Shown here in pieces: positions 1 through 11,930 of a DNA stretch of 64,000 nucleotides. How positions within the stretch are numbered: position 1 is the first letter of the stretch; every line of letters starts with the position of its first letter. The notes under the pieces were generated by a model. The model was not told the DNA's origin, did no database searches, and worked only from the letters and a program-made list of their open reading frames with translations. The position numbers and the translations under genes are program-made. Source of the DNA: Aphrophora alni (Eukaryota; Arthropoda; Insecta; Hemiptera; Aphrophoridae). The stretch covers positions 86,762,890-86,826,889 of the forward strand of contig OY740774.1 of the NCBI GenBank assembly GCA_963513935.1, read 5' to 3'.

Positions 1-1104
1 ACAATTATGATTTTAGTGGTAATGGATCATTTAGTCAATATATCAATCAGGGCAGTCAAAATACCTTGAACGGTTAATCTAATTTACATTCATTCAAAAC
101 GAATTTGGTACAGTAATTTAATCGTTGGAAAAAAGTAGACCTACATACATTTTTGGTTTTCTAAAAATTATTTCAGAAAGTAACAAAATAATATTCACAA
201 TTTCGAAGACATGCCCATGTCAGAGCCAATGTTATATTTGAAGATATTACCGAAATCGGTTGTGAGATGCTTAGTGTTTAGCTTCCATAGATCAGCATTT
301 TTCCATTCCTCCCTTCTTATTCAAAACCGGAAAACCTCTCGATCATATTCGCCTTATAAAAATAAAATGAAAAAAATAGAAAATAAAGTAAAAGACATAA
401 TCCTAGCCCTCGAATATCATAAAAGCCTTGACCTCGAGAGAAAACAACAGTTCGTAAAGAGAGACATTACATGAAAAACGAAATAGAAGGATTAACCCAA
501 GACAATATGAAATTCCAACTGTGGCTCTCGGATTCACAATATTGGGCCCCTTAGCGAATTTTAATCATGTATATAACAATAGTTTTATATTGATATAGTT
601 AAATGAATATCCCCACAACAACTATATTAGTAATCATTTAAAAGGTGGTACCTAACACAGTGTGAACATATATTGATTAAAGTTAATACTAATACAGTTT
701 TGATTTGGTACATGACCTTGAATATAATTAAAGAAGCTGTCTTGTTTCCCTGTTTTAATTCCACCAATTACCACTTTGTTTGTAAGTTAATTTGTGTTTT
801 TGTTACGCAAATGTGATCAAACATCATTAACTATTGTTATGCTATTTAGGAAAAAATGTTTTTACAGAGCAAGTCAAACTATTACTGTATATATAAATAA
901 ATAACGTTTGGGCAGTTTGGTCTACACGTTGAAGGAAATTTGTATTATTTGCATACTCAATTTCTTCTATCACTCTCTAGTTGTAAGTCTATATGTTTTA
1001 TACAGTGTATTATCAGCAAGTGTTTCTTAGTCAAACTGATTACGCGTTTGCATTATTTTCCAAATTAACAAATATCTCACAAACTTATTTCAAGTTCAAA
1101 TTCA
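1..1104. other. AT-rich intergenic DNA, no gene seen
   Basis: I see no coding region, RNA gene or intact transposon here. The 87-codon open frame at 211-474 has no recognisable domain and reads like chance. Around 400-530 there are short matches to a dispersed repeat also seen near 7.1, 33.9 and 36.1 kb. Confidence 0.5.
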
Positions 1105-1146
1105 TTAATAAACTTAATATATTTCGACGTTAGGCATCATCAGTTT

Positions 1147-1193
<47 letters not shown>
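1105..1193 (+). repeat. Retroposon 3' end with 43-base poly(A) tail
   Basis: An uninterrupted run of 43 A at 1151-1193 follows an AT-rich stretch containing TTTCGACGTTAGGCATCATC. A poly(A) run of this length suggests the 3' end of a recently copied retroposon on the plus strand. The body of the element is not recognisable. On the minus strand the same stretch reads CTGATGA, then 11 bases, then GAAA, which superficially resembles a hammerhead core, but stem II does not pair well. Confidence 0.45.
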
Positions 1194-1194
<1 letters not shown>

Positions 1195-3803
1195 AGATTG
1201 TAATAAGTATGTTTAACAACGAAATTTAAAAAGGGAGGAGAAACTCGTGGTTGACAAAGGAGGACAGTGACCTAAAACAATAGTTTTGTAGTGATTCATA
1301 GTGAGATTACTAGTAAATCGGTAGCGGTGACTTAAATAAACAGTGATTTGTTGTAGGGTGTGATTTGAAACAGTAGGGCTAAGTTGAGGAGTTCAGATAT
1401 AGTTGTTCGTTTATTCAAATAAAACGTTAAGTGGTTTTGAAGAAAGCGTATTATTTATCAAAATCTGTTTCAAAATATGATCCCCCACCCAATCTAGATA
1501 AGAGCAATGTGTATGTGGACAAATCTTTCAGATTACTTTAATCCCACATAGGTTCTAAAGGGATTTGTATCTCGAAACTTTCTTATCGGAGTTCGTAGAA
1601 GTAAAAGGGAGAGAAGTTTTATCTTTGTTTTTGAATTAGAAGAAGGATATGGCTAAATTTAATATTTTGATAGCCTGTAACGAACTTTGTATATTCTGGT
1701 TATAAAGTTTTTGGATAAGGATTTATTTCTCACGTCATTGATATTCGAAAGTGTGACATTATTTGTCTGTATTAAATCTCATTGACGACATTCCGAGACT
1801 ATGGAACAACTCTTGTTAACAAGTGAAAAACTCTAAACCAAGAGAAATAAGAAAAAGGGCGAACATAGACTGGCGTCCTAGGAGTAATAAATCTAAAACT
1901 TGTAATATAAGGAAAGAACTCAGGGCTAAAAACCAGGAGCAAGTTATCTAATTAGCTGAGGCTTCTCGTATATTCAAACATCTTCAAGAACACGCGTGTG
2001 GTGTTTCACGAAACAATTGTGTGTCACAGTTATTTTGTGCCCTCATTTTTAATTTAAGGATTTTAAATTATTCTAACACACAAATACATGTACAATTTTA
2101 TATAAACTATAAAGAATAAAGACAATAATAATAACGACAATTTAAGGCTCCAGTTAGAAAATATCTGTCAAATTGCAATTCTCAATTGCAATTTAGTCGT
2201 TTACATTTAAATAGTAATGTTTAAATTTTGATTTGCTTCACTTATTACCCACTTCTAAACTGGAAAAGTGTTTAATATTCTCTTTGAAACAATCTTAAGT
2301 TCTTGCATTTTATGCAGAATATTTACTTCTTGAAATGTCGTAATTGATTATTTATATTAATGCAGTTAGGTTATGGTAACACTAAATGTAAATTACTTCT
2401 CCTTGAAAGTTATTGAACCTTGAATCGTAAAGTAACTCATTTTAACTTTCGATTAGTCAGAAAATATACAAATTAAATACGTTATGATAGTGTGAAATAG
2501 GCAACCTCACGACTATACAAATATTGGTAAAACGTAACTCTCCCTACGTGTTCCGGTAGCCACATGATTTAAGTCGTTGCTCCTGTAATTCAAGAATGAC
2601 TTTAAAGTCGTGGATTGGATTGCCACCCAAGACAATATTTTCGTAACTGAACCATGCATTTGCAACCTGTGTTAAAACTTAAAGAGGACTTGCATTAAAC
2701 AAATGTTTTGCGTAAGTAGAAGTTAATGTAGTTAATTAGAATCCGTTTACACGGAATTAAACCAATTGTAAATTTTATAATGTATTGTTTTGTACGTTTT
2801 AAAATAGTAGTATCACATTTACTGTAGATTTTTAGGTCTTTCTGTGTGTCAACAGTATAGTAGTTTTGTACGAAAAATATTAAGAAATTATAATTAATTC
2901 AGATCTTTCCTAAAATTTTAAAAACTGAATTTAACAATTTAAAAGATATTGCATTACTGGTGATTTATTGTTAATGTTTGTTTAAATTGTTATTAGAGTC
3001 TTAGGGATTAGAAAAATATTCTTTTTAAAGTAAAAGATTATTTTTTTGGGACCAGAACCTTTATTTATGGTGTTGAGGTGCTATTTATTTTGTCCTAAAT
3101 TTAGAAAGCACTTATTGTTCAACGTAGAGTGGTATAAGAATAACATAAAACAATTTTATGACATGGATTTAGTAAAAAAACTTTTCCCAGCTTTTCAGTC
3201 CTTTTATTTTCAAATTAAATGAGACACAATAATAAAAGTGCAAAACAAACTCGGTTTGAAATCACGCTACAAATCATGTGAAGTATTTCGACTTGTTTGG
3301 AGCACTGGAATGTACAGCCATAGTGATTGATAGGCGTTAGAGACTAAGCTCCAGTTAATTTTATCAATTCACTTCACTGTACGACCAGATTGGAAAAGGG
3401 CTTCCGTTTATTTATTTTTAAAAAAATTACATTTTTATTTCTAACTCGACTGTATTTCTATATTATCTTACGATAATTATTTTTTCGTTTTGCAATTTTT
3501 GAAAATGTTCATATCATTCACTCATTTTAGGATTTTCGTAACTTAAAAATGAAAATGAAACACAGTGTTCTATTCAAAGAAGTACTTTTGGAGAGATCAA
3601 GTCCCTCTTGTCCAACTTTTGTTCTATTCTGATCCTGGCGTCATTAGCGTATTCCATGACTATGGATATTTATTTTATGCTCTTTTCAAGGTAATGATCA
3701 CCGAGAGCTTGTTTACCTTTATACAACAAGAAAAATGTTCCAAAAATTTGGGCAATGAAGACTTTTATTTAAATGAGCCAATCAACTTGTAGTTACTAAA
3801 GTA
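1194..3803. other. Intergenic DNA with dispersed repeats only
   Basis: No gene is supported. The stretch holds one copy of a dispersed repeat at 1591-1725 and a partial match at 3310-3420 to 51000-51130. A segment at about 3588-3700 resembles the repeat with the TTAGATCCCTCTCT core near 7.15 and 33.9 kb. The 75-codon open frame at 3565-3792 lies in that repeat and is not called. Confidence 0.5.
1591..1725 (+). repeat. Dispersed repeat A, copy 1
   Basis: About 135 bp matching 5848-5982 in the same orientation with only scattered differences and small indels. Both copies begin GTTCGTAGA and end near TTTTTGGATAAGGAT. No terminal repeats, tail or target duplication are evident, so the class is unknown. 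Confidence 0.7.
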
Positions 3804-4741
3804 CAGTAAACACTCTCTGATCCGGATCTCTGATATCCGGAAACTCCGATATCCGGCCGTCGTATGCCATCGTATAAAAAATAATAAAAATAATAATTTC
3901 GGGCTGAATAGTAGTGAACGATGTTTTTGAGCTGGGCACTGGGCAGTAGTGCGGTTCTGATTCCAAGAATGTCTAAGAAAGCGGTAGGGGTGTGCGTAAA
4001 CAAATCATGACTCATTGCGAAGCTTTTCAAGCACTTGAACATCTGATAGACTACGTGGAAGAACAAGAAGAATCCTCACCGGCCGATCTCCTTCTTTTTA
4101 GTAGATATTACATCTAAGAAGTGTGTTCAATAAGCCAAGCAAGCTACCATTACATCTTTTTTTAATAAAAACTGACGTGAGTACAAATTACTGTGCTGTA
4201 ATGAAAACTATCATTTATCATACGTTCATCAAAATTTCACATGTACAATCCTGTACGTATTTATTGTACTGTTTTATTTTCTAATCTTCATTTTTCGTTT
4301 GATATTTTTAGTTAACACTGTAGACCTAATTAATTGTTGTTTGTGTACTTTATGCTGAACCTTATTCAGCTTAAAATAAATAGAATTTTAAACATAGCTA
4401 TTGTAATATTTATTTAATTAACCTACCGTTTGTTGTTTTTGGTACTTTTGTTACCGGTTACCGTACCGGCAAACTACGGCAAATTACATAATAGTACAGT
4501 TAAAATGTAACGTCTATATAATACATAATTTGAAAAACCATAGTTAATTTTTAGAATACTGTGGTAAAGCTACAAATTATCGTAAGTGCAACGCGTTTTA
4601 GCGCTAAAAACGTATATTTTCTACGTTTTGTTCACGTTTAAAACCACTTTAACTATATAAAAATAGCCACCCCGAGATCCGGATTTTTCGATATCCGGAT
4701 CGGCCGGCGCCACATTAATCCAGATTAGAGAGTTTTTACTG
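3804..4741 (+). mobile_element. Pogo/Tigger-like DNA transposon, internally deleted
   Basis: The element has imperfect terminal inverted repeats, left about 3804-3860 and right about 4669-4741. Both start CAGTAAA followed by ACTCTCT, and both carry repeated GATATCCGG motifs. It is flanked on both sides by TA (3802-3803 and 4742-4743), the target duplication expected of Tc1/mariner-pogo elements. Internally only a short transposase tail is readable (4001-4117). At 938 bp it is far too short for a complete Tigger transposon, so it is a non-autonomous remnant. Confidence 0.85.
4001..4117 (+). pseudogene. Tigger-type transposase C-terminal remnant
   Basis: A 38-codon open stretch ending in TAA at 4115-4117 contains THCEAFQALEHLIDYVEEQ followed by an acidic linker and PADLLLF. 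In pogo/Tigger transposases (DDE superfamily 1) a segment of the form SHSEAxxALExxLxYxEQQ lies C-terminal to the catalytic core, and the match and position fit that. The catalytic DDE/D residues, the helix-turn-helix and the start codon are absent. Stops lie in frame upstream. It lies inside the inverted repeats of the transposon at 3804-4741 and cannot encode an active enzyme. Confidence 0.7.
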
Positions 4742-4984
4742 TAGTTGAAATCTTCCACGACTTCTTCACTCTATATTATTTGCTAGATATATATTATTCC
4801 ATTTTATGCCGGCAAAAATTTTAACATATAAAAACTAAAAGATTATAAGTGTTTTGGTATTCGTTTTTAAACATTTAACATTTTCACTTTACAGGATTCT
4901 ACAAATATTGCTTGAGTATCAGACTTATTTTACATCATTTATATATTTTTGTATAATATAAATATGTCAATTTCAATTCTCTTT

Positions 4985-5190
4985 CAGAAAACCGCCCACA
5001 AATTGCAGTTCAATCCTTTAAATTTAAATTGAAATGATGGTATTACACTTTGCTGCACTTGTAATTAATATTCCTTTTGATAGAATCAATTATTCGTGGA
5101 GTAAATTTAGAGTATTTACTTCTTTGAAATGTTGTAATTAATTATCAAATGTAATGCATTTTGTTTTTTCCTAACTGTACATCTGGATTA
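4985..5190 (+). repeat. Dispersed repeat B, copy 1
   Basis: Shares a long diverged stretch with 10437-10605. Both have CAAATTGCA, then TACA(C/T)TTTGCTG, then TTGTAATT, then ATTCC(T)TTTGATA, then TTAATTATNAANTGTAATNCATTTTG. A weaker third relative lies at about 2160-2370. Class unknown. Confidence 0.6.
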
Positions 5191-5847
5191 GGTTTTCTTT
5201 AGAGTGTTAATTAATTTGTGATCTGAAATAAGTTTCTGTGATCTCCACCATGACGGTAATCAGTTTAATAAGAAACACTTGTGGAACATACAATCTTCAA
5301 ATGTAAGGAACATGTACACGGTAAAACGATGAAACGAACAAAGAAACTATTGAGTATTTTTGAAAACGTTTGCAACAAACAATTAGTTGTCTATCAAATT
5401 TACTACAGTGAAGTAATCTTGTAGTACTGCAGCCCACTTTATTACCCTAATTTTAGTTTTAGTGATTATTTCTTGTTCTAAAAACTCAAAAACCAATTTA
5501 AAGTCGTATATTTAGAAAATAGGTTTTAAAATACAATATCATCTGTGCCATAAAATTTTGTCTCATCAATTCCTTCAGGTAATTATTAGCTGCTTTTCAT
5601 GTTTTGTTTATTATCCATTCATCGGTTTGGTTTCTGTTTTAAAATTGTCCACACCAAGCTCTTTACAATATCACATTTTTCTTTGGACTCGAGCATCGCC
5701 AGCCCAAATATCCATTCTATTATGAGTGGAGATTTTCACGCCTAGCCTCCTACAGCATTTCTCGCGTCCATTTTAACTGTTTACGAGAAAAAAGTGTGCT
5801 TAACGCTTTCGTCTCCTAATTAGCAATTTTCGTATGTTGGATAGTGT

Positions 5848-5982
5848 GTTCGTAGACGTAAAAGGGGGAGAAAGTTTTATTTTTATTTTTGAATTAGAAG
5901 AAGCATATGGCTAAGTTAAATATTTTGATAACCTGTAACGAACTTTGTATACTCTGATTATTAGGTTTTTGGATAAGGATAG
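5848..5982 (+). repeat. Dispersed repeat A, copy 2
   Basis: Second copy of the 135-bp sequence at 1591-1725, same orientation, 4.26 kb away. The flanking sequences differ, so this is a dispersed repeat and not a segmental duplication. Confidence 0.7.
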
Positions 5983-6809
5983 ATTGCCCCTTTCTCGGTT
6001 TGAGAATGAGCCGGTGCGTCCTTCGTCCGGTTAACTATTTGACCACATTTTCTATCATCTATGGTGAAGTATTTTCCACGTATTCTTCTTTACGGTATCT
6101 TTATCCCTCTCTCATTGATCGCCGAGAGCGTGGACGTTTAGATGCTGATACGTTCCCATTCTCTCTGTAGCTAGTAGGTTTATGAGCACAACTACAGCAC
6201 TGAACTTACCATTAACGTACTTTAGGATGATACAATCCATACGGCTACAAAACTTTGCACTGATGATAGTTTGTTCCTCAATCGGTTTCCCCTATATCGG
6301 CGCTGCGTGCATGGTTTTTGAATAAATACATTGAGTATGTAAAGGAGCATGATACATTATAAACGTAACATGGACTACTAATGTTACAATTGTATTTTTT
6401 AAATTACAAAGTAAACAAAGTTTTATGACGTTCTACAATCACGTTTCAGTGTTTTTTCTACCATTGATAACTTTTCCATCCAGGATCATCCCTACATATT
6501 AAAAAAAAAAAATATTGAGTTATGTTGACAAAAGAACGGGTTAAAAAAAACTATTTACCTGAAATTACTAATTACGTTGTTTCTATAACACAATTTAACC
6601 AGATGCAATTTAACGTTACTTTTGGTCATTTAATTATTTGTTTTCATATACAGTAGACAAAAAATGTATCTGAAGAACCACAACTAAATTATAAACACGG
6701 TGTTGTACATATTGGGTAGTAGCGATTTACCGATATTTACAATATGTGCATATAATAAGCCTTCCATCCGTTTCATATCAGTCCAGTGGACTTATCAACG
6801 CGTTTGTGA

Positions 6810-6900
6810 GGAGACATTTTTAATTGGTACCTTGGTTTAGCATTTATCATATACAATATTGAGACATAAGTGTTTTATGATAATTATAACACCAAAATTA
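6810..6900 (+). repeat. Dispersed repeat H, copy 1
   Basis: Shares GGTTTRGCRYTTATCATATAYAATAT and a downstream TTATGRTAATTATAA block with 40605-40675. Diverged; class unknown. Confidence 0.4.
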
Positions 6901-7119
6901 GATTAGTGATTAGATTATACGAGTATAGTTATGATGGTTATGACTTTTGGATTTTCAAACGGGTAGAATGAAGGGTAATATAGAACAACAAATCATGAGC
7001 AGAATTAAAATAAATTAATAATTAATAGTGTATTCCGGTAAATATTTTAAAAATACAATCAACAAGCTCTGAAAAATCATTTTATGGTACGGTTACGAGT
7101 TTGTCACCCAGCTGGATCT

Positions 7120-7270
7120 ACACGTTTAATCATGTTGTCTTGGATTAGATCCCTCTCTTTCATATTTCGTATCAGATATCTCTTGTACAACTTTTGTCCT
7201 TTTTAAACCCGGACGCTATTATAGTATTCAACGGCTGGCGATCTTCATTGTATGTTCTTTTCTTCTTTTT
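7120..7270 (+). repeat. Dispersed repeat F, copy 1
   Basis: Core TTGGATTAGATCCCTCTCT, then CTTTTGTCCTTTT, a GACGCTATTATAGTATTC block and TGTTCTTTTCTTC. The same order of blocks recurs at 33875-34020 on the plus strand, and more degraded at 3588-3700. A minus-strand relative lies at about 35990-36165. Confidence 0.55.
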
Positions 7271-7814
7271 GTAAACAAATAATTAGTTTAAGTTTTTTTA
7301 AAGAAAAATTTTGTTTGTATCAAATTACGTTTTACAAACGTAACAAAATTGATATTTTGTTTCAAAGTCTGTTATCTGTGTTCCTTCCTTTTGTTTTCAT
7401 AAACACCAGTGTGTTGACATCTTTACACGACATTGTTGGTAACGTTACTAAAAAGTATGTAAACTTTCAAAAGAATCTGTTGAGAAATAAGAATTAGTAT
7501 AAAATAAAATGCACCTACCTCTTTGTGAGACACACTGTATAATTCATATATTGAAGCACACACAATACCCCTAAATAACACAACTAAATAATAATAAAAA
7601 ATTACAGATAATAAAAAGAGACATACATCACAAATAAAAAGAAATAATGATTTATGTTCAAAATAATTCATTTGTAAATACGATTCTATAAATAAGTAAA
7701 ATAAGTTTTACCACTATATAAGTTCCGAAATACTTACTTTGCTCTATTTTAAATTGGGTTAAAAAAACTACAAATAAACATCCCTTGGAAGGGTCACTTT
7801 AACATTGGATTTTT

Positions 7815-8010
7815 AAATCTCCATTGTGTTGCTTGCTTGGAGGAAAGTGAGACGAGAACCCACAAGGGGTTATTTGTCTATTTCGCTTCTATACTATCCT
7901 ATAATGATGTTGTAGTTTTTTAGTTTGATAGAGGAAATTCGAGTGATCTACGTAATCTATTTATTTTACTTTATGAGAGAAATTAAGTATTTTATTAGAG
8001 TTAAAATCAT
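7815..8010 (+). repeat. Dispersed repeat C, copy 1
   Basis: Matches 38555-38790 and, less well, 41625-41840, all on the plus strand. Shared blocks are GAAATTCNAGTGATCTAC, then TTTATTT, then AATTAAGTATTT, then CATTAGAGTTAAAA. Three copies in one window indicate an abundant family; class unknown. Confidence 0.6.
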
Positions 8011-8337
8011 ATCTAAAAGAAAAAAGTACAGTTAAGTGTTTACTTTTTAATTATTTTATGTATCGTAAACCGTATGGACTTATTTGTATAGTATTAATAA
8101 TATAATACCGGTATCGTTTAGAATTATCTTGATACCATTTTTGTAGATAAGTCAGTACCAAGTATATATCAATGAATCATTTCACGCCGAGTAAAACTTG
8201 TCTGAAATGTCTAGTAAATTGTGTGAAGTATATTATTACCACTTCTATTAAGAATATTTAAATAACTCTTATGAACAAAAAACGATTTCCTATATTCAGT
8301 CAACTATTTGTATAGTTGACGATAAATTTACTTTTCT

Positions 8338-8525
8338 ACACTCTCGTGTCGACACAAACAGTTTCTTCCAAAAGATTTATTGTTCAGTTTGGTCAACAAT
8401 TGCAGACAAGGGAAGTTTTGTTATTGTACTACAAATCTTAAACTCCCCAATGTGTTGTAGAGATACAGGACCTATATCAAATCTGTTAAATCCTTTGTCC
8501 TTTTATCCTTGTTTTGGTTCTTCAC
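8338..8525 (+). repeat. Dispersed repeat D, copy 1
   Basis: Shares about 185 bp with 52215-52405 (plus) and 43316-43465 (minus). Shared blocks include TTATTGTTCAGTTTGGTCAACA, CAAATCTTAAACTCCCCAATG and TGTTGTAGAGAT. No coding frame or tail was seen. Confidence 0.65.
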
Positions 8526-9327
8526 ATTGTTTTATTGCACACTTGTACAGGGATTCATGTAGTTACAGAATCCTTTGTAATTCAATCTGAAATAATAAAA
8601 TCGTGTTTTGAATTTAGAAAATTTTTAACCTAATTTTAACTCTATGCGAAATACATATGGCTTATTGCATGTTTTTTATATACAATTAATACAGCGTTTT
8701 TGTAAATAAAATACCGCCACTGTATAGCCTGATAAACAACAATGTTTATAGATCGGAGCGACTATGCACTTGAACAACACAACGCACAGGAATACAAAAT
8801 AAAAGATGCATACTCAATGTATGGCATGCTTCATACATTATGGTTGTGATTTACCATTCTTAACAGTCAGGATTTTCATCTTGTTCAACAATAAAATAAT
8901 ATATTGGGAGATGTTCTTTGATGCAAAATGTGTTTTTGAAAGTTAAAAATAAATATTGATGTCATCAACGATTTCATATTTTGTAGGGAACTGTGCCCTT
9001 TCATTTTATAAAATAGTTTTTCTTTTATCTCATACCGCCCGCTTGCGTTCACCTTTTTTAAATTTTGAGAACCTCCGTTGTAATCTACACATGCGCATGC
9101 AATACGCGCGGCCATGCACAAAGTCTAGCAGTGCTTACATGTGTTTTATTACATTGCGGCTTTTTGTGTTTGATTTAAAGATTCACCAAATCCCCACTAT
9201 GAGAACACATAAATTAATTTTAGTTGGGTCATATGAGCCCGTAGGTTATTTAATGTGCACTGCCCGAAAATAATTAATATTTTCGGTTAGTTATGCAACT
9301 GACAACCTAAAATAGTTAATCAACCAT

Positions 9328-9583
9328 TTTTTTTTTTTTTTATTTATTTATTTTTTTTTTATTAAACTGGGCTGTGATAACCTCCTTCAGAAGCCTCACC
9401 GGCGTCGACCTAAAGGTCTTTTGCCGCCCCAATTTCCTTCCTACACCCATTCAGTAATACCCGTCATCCTTGTGAAGGAACAGATACTACCGATAGGGTT
9501 GTCTAGGATGGTTTCCATCTCTTTCCCCGGAGGGCCTAGAGAGTACAGCCTGGCTCGTCCTAGCGCCTCACATAATCAACCAT
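9328..9583 (-). mobile_element. 5'-truncated LINE, 3' end with A-rich tail
   Basis: Read on the minus strand, a GC-richer segment carries the last 41 codons of an open frame, a short 3' UTR and then an A-rich tail with AAAT repeats (plus-strand T run at 9328-9362). This is the layout of a 5'-truncated non-LTR retrotransposon. No reverse transcriptase motifs remain, so the clade is unassigned. Target-site duplications were not identified. Confidence 0.65.
9441..9566 (-). pseudogene. LINE polyprotein C-terminal fragment
   Basis: A 41-codon open stretch ends at TAG (plus positions 9441-9443). It includes ARLYSLGPPGKEME and ends in CSFTRMTGITEWV. The short hydrophobic tail just before an A-tailed 3' UTR is typical of LINE ORF2 C-termini. 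The upstream frame closes within four codons (TGA), so the fragment is truncated and has no start. I do not recognise the exact family. Confidence 0.5.
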
Positions 9584-10074
9584 AACCACTAGACTCCATA
9601 CGTCACCAAAATTACCTTAGTATTCAGTTACTAAATCTGATTAACTAAAGTTGTAAATGTATTACTTTGTCATCAAGAGAGCTGGCTATGAGTTGTAATA
9701 TAATTCTAAGACCAGAGATGCGTCGGCTGTGCTAACTAAATTTGGCAGAAATACGACCCCGCCTTTGAGTACTCCTAGCACGTTATTAAAGTTATTTAGT
9801 TCCATTTGGTACCACAATTGGGGTAACCAATTGATATTTAATAATAGTAATCCCAGCTGGTAACAGATGGTAGCAGAGCTTGGTTACGACCCATAGATTT
9901 ATGGGTTATGAGCTCAGCATGCTTCCAATTTTCTTATGAAACTGTTCTTTTCCAATGGTAAACTTTGAGCTTTCAGTTTTGAGGGAACAATTAGTGAATT
10001 AGTTTTCATTCAGTTAGTTTTTGTAACTTGAAAAGTATTAAAAGTGTTATCCAAATATTCTAAAGTGTTCTGTA

Positions 10075-10175
10075 TAATCCCAGCCATAGAGGGATTGATT
10101 CGTATAGAATCACGTCTCTGTGGATTTGTGACAATGTTCAGCGCAACTTTATGTTTAAAATATTGGCAAATATTG
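10075..10175 (+). repeat. Dispersed repeat E, copy 1
   Basis: About 100 bp whose reverse complement recurs at 54330-54435. The shared core is ATAGAATCACGTCTCTGTGG followed by ATTTGTGACAA. Class unknown. Confidence 0.65.
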
Positions 10176-10436
10176 ATGTGAAGCTGAAAAGAGAGAGACT
10201 GACAAGTTTTTTTACATATTATTAATACTTTTTTTTAAATTAAAATATTTTTTTAATTATAGCAAATTAAACGCTTTAAAGATTTTCTATAGCTTTAGGT
10301 TAAAGTTATGGAAATATTGTATCTCACTTAAATTATTATATAAACTAATATATAAAGTAAATTATAGTTGTATTGTTTGCACCAACATACACATAAATTT
10401 AATAATGAATACAAAGTTTTTTTCTATAAACTGCAA

Positions 10437-10605
10437 TTGAGTATCTTACGTACAAATTGCAACTATAACATTACATTTTGCTGTATTTGTAATTTATATT
10501 CCTGTTGATACAATCAATCATTCATGCATCAAATTCAGAGTATTCATTTTTTTTACATGTTGTCCTTAATTATTAAGTGTAATACATTTTGGTTTACCTT
10601 TACAG
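10437..10605 (+). repeat. Dispersed repeat B, copy 2
   Basis: Second copy of the family at 4985-5190, same strand, with many substitutions and small indels. Confidence 0.6.
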
Positions 10606-11734
10606 AACTTCTTTTCCTTTACAGTGTTAAACATACATTCTAAAAATGAATTTAAAATTATGCCAAAAATTAAATATGATACACATTCAAGGCGAATATG
10701 TAAAATTTCATGGGTGAATTAGTTCCACACACAACACTACAACTAAGCATACAACTATAGAAATAAAAGATGAAATATTCTAATTCGTTCCATATTTTAA
10801 AAAATCAGAATAATATAAATTTGACAATTACAAAAGAACAAAAATAATTTCGTTTTAAGATATACTTTTTTTATTAGGAAGTTAAGGGTAAATTTACTAT
10901 TTTTTTATATTCGTCAAGTATTTCCACAATTTCCTTTTACTTGCAGTTCAGTGTATTATTCTGAATGATTGCAATTCATGTTAATGTATCAGTATGACAT
11001 TACAGTGTCTTTTCTGAGATGTTTTGGTTCCTCACATAAACGTGTTTTTGTTAAAGTTATTAAATGTGTGGGAAAATATTTCATAAGTTTTTATTCGGAT
11101 ATATCCGTCCCTTGAGTCCATTTTTTTTGTTTTTTGAAAATTATTTCTGTCGTCTGTACAATGCACTCATAAACTTTGATCGAATTTAACATTTTGACAT
11201 ATATATTATTATCGTGGAACTTCAATCAAAATTCGGGGATATATACAAATTTGTAATCAAACATACAAATTACTATTTATTTAAAATCGGCTCCAATGAT
11301 TTTAGTCAACATTAGGCACTGTTAAAATATATAAATGTTTGTTTGTTTTTTTTAAATACAATATCTATGAAGCTTTTCACTTTTTGTTTGAAAATTGTGA
11401 ACTGATATTTCTTAAGACGAATATTTTTAGTGGATTTGAGTGTTAGTTCAACGTTTTCACACCGCTTATTATCTATACTTCTCTCAATTGAAATATTTAG
11501 GAGATACTGACCAGTACACTATTATGAGATCCTTATGGTCTAAATTTGAACAAAACAATCGTTAAAAATATTTATGAAACAAAAAATAATCTTTTTAATC
11601 ACAGGTTGTATTTTAAATTTTTTTTGGAATATATCTATTTTAGTTTATATTAAATGATTTTTGTGTTTGTAAAATCGGTTTAACGTTTCTTCAAAACTGT
11701 TCAAACGCAATGAGAAATTTATTAAAATTACTAT

Positions 11735-11911
11735 GTGACACGTGACGCGGATCTATTTAGCTGCCAAGTCGGCAAATGGTTACCGAGTCACCCCGATGTA
11801 CCACGAAGCCAGACGACCACTCACGAAGGCGTATCTTTGTCTCCTACAGAAATTAGTGATGTGTCCGGCATGGGGCCTAAGAACCGCGAGTCTAGCAGAA
11901 GAGCAATATAA
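11735..11911 (+). pseudogene. Possible Tigger-like transposase tail remnant
   Basis: This GC-richer island has two overlapping open frames. The frame through 11762-11911 reads VGKWLP, then SLSPTEISDVSGMGPKNRES, then a short basic end before TAA at 11909-11911. Insect pogo/Tigger transposases often end in a low-complexity tail of the form SPEEIxPxPKAGPRK plus a basic run, and this resembles that. There is no catalytic core, inverted repeat or start codon. The alternative 62-codon frame at 11742-11930 begins at a non-ATG codon and has no domain. Assignment is tentative. Confidence 0.3.
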
Positions 11912-11930
11912 TGTACGTGGTGGACCATGA

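Larger units (their letters stand above)
4742..9327. other. Intergenic DNA with dispersed repeats
   Basis: No gene supported. It contains repeat copies at 4985-5190, 5848-5982, 6810-6900, 7120-7270, 7815-8010 and 8338-8525. The stretch 5985-6310 is more GC-rich than its surroundings and has mixed-codon character on both strands, but I could not assign it to a family. Open frames at 7252-7671 and 8885-9273 overlap on opposite strands, are AT-biased and show no domain. Confidence 0.5.
9584..11734. other. Intergenic DNA, no gene seen
   Basis: AT-rich with no credible coding frame. It holds the second copy of repeat B (10437-10605) and a repeat shared in inverted orientation with 54330-54435 (10075-10175). 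Confidence 0.5.

Noticed and set aside
1105..1150. Hammerhead ribozyme on the minus strand (CTGATGA...GAAA)
   Set aside because: The 11 bases between the core motifs do not form a stem II, and no cleavage-site stem could be drawn.
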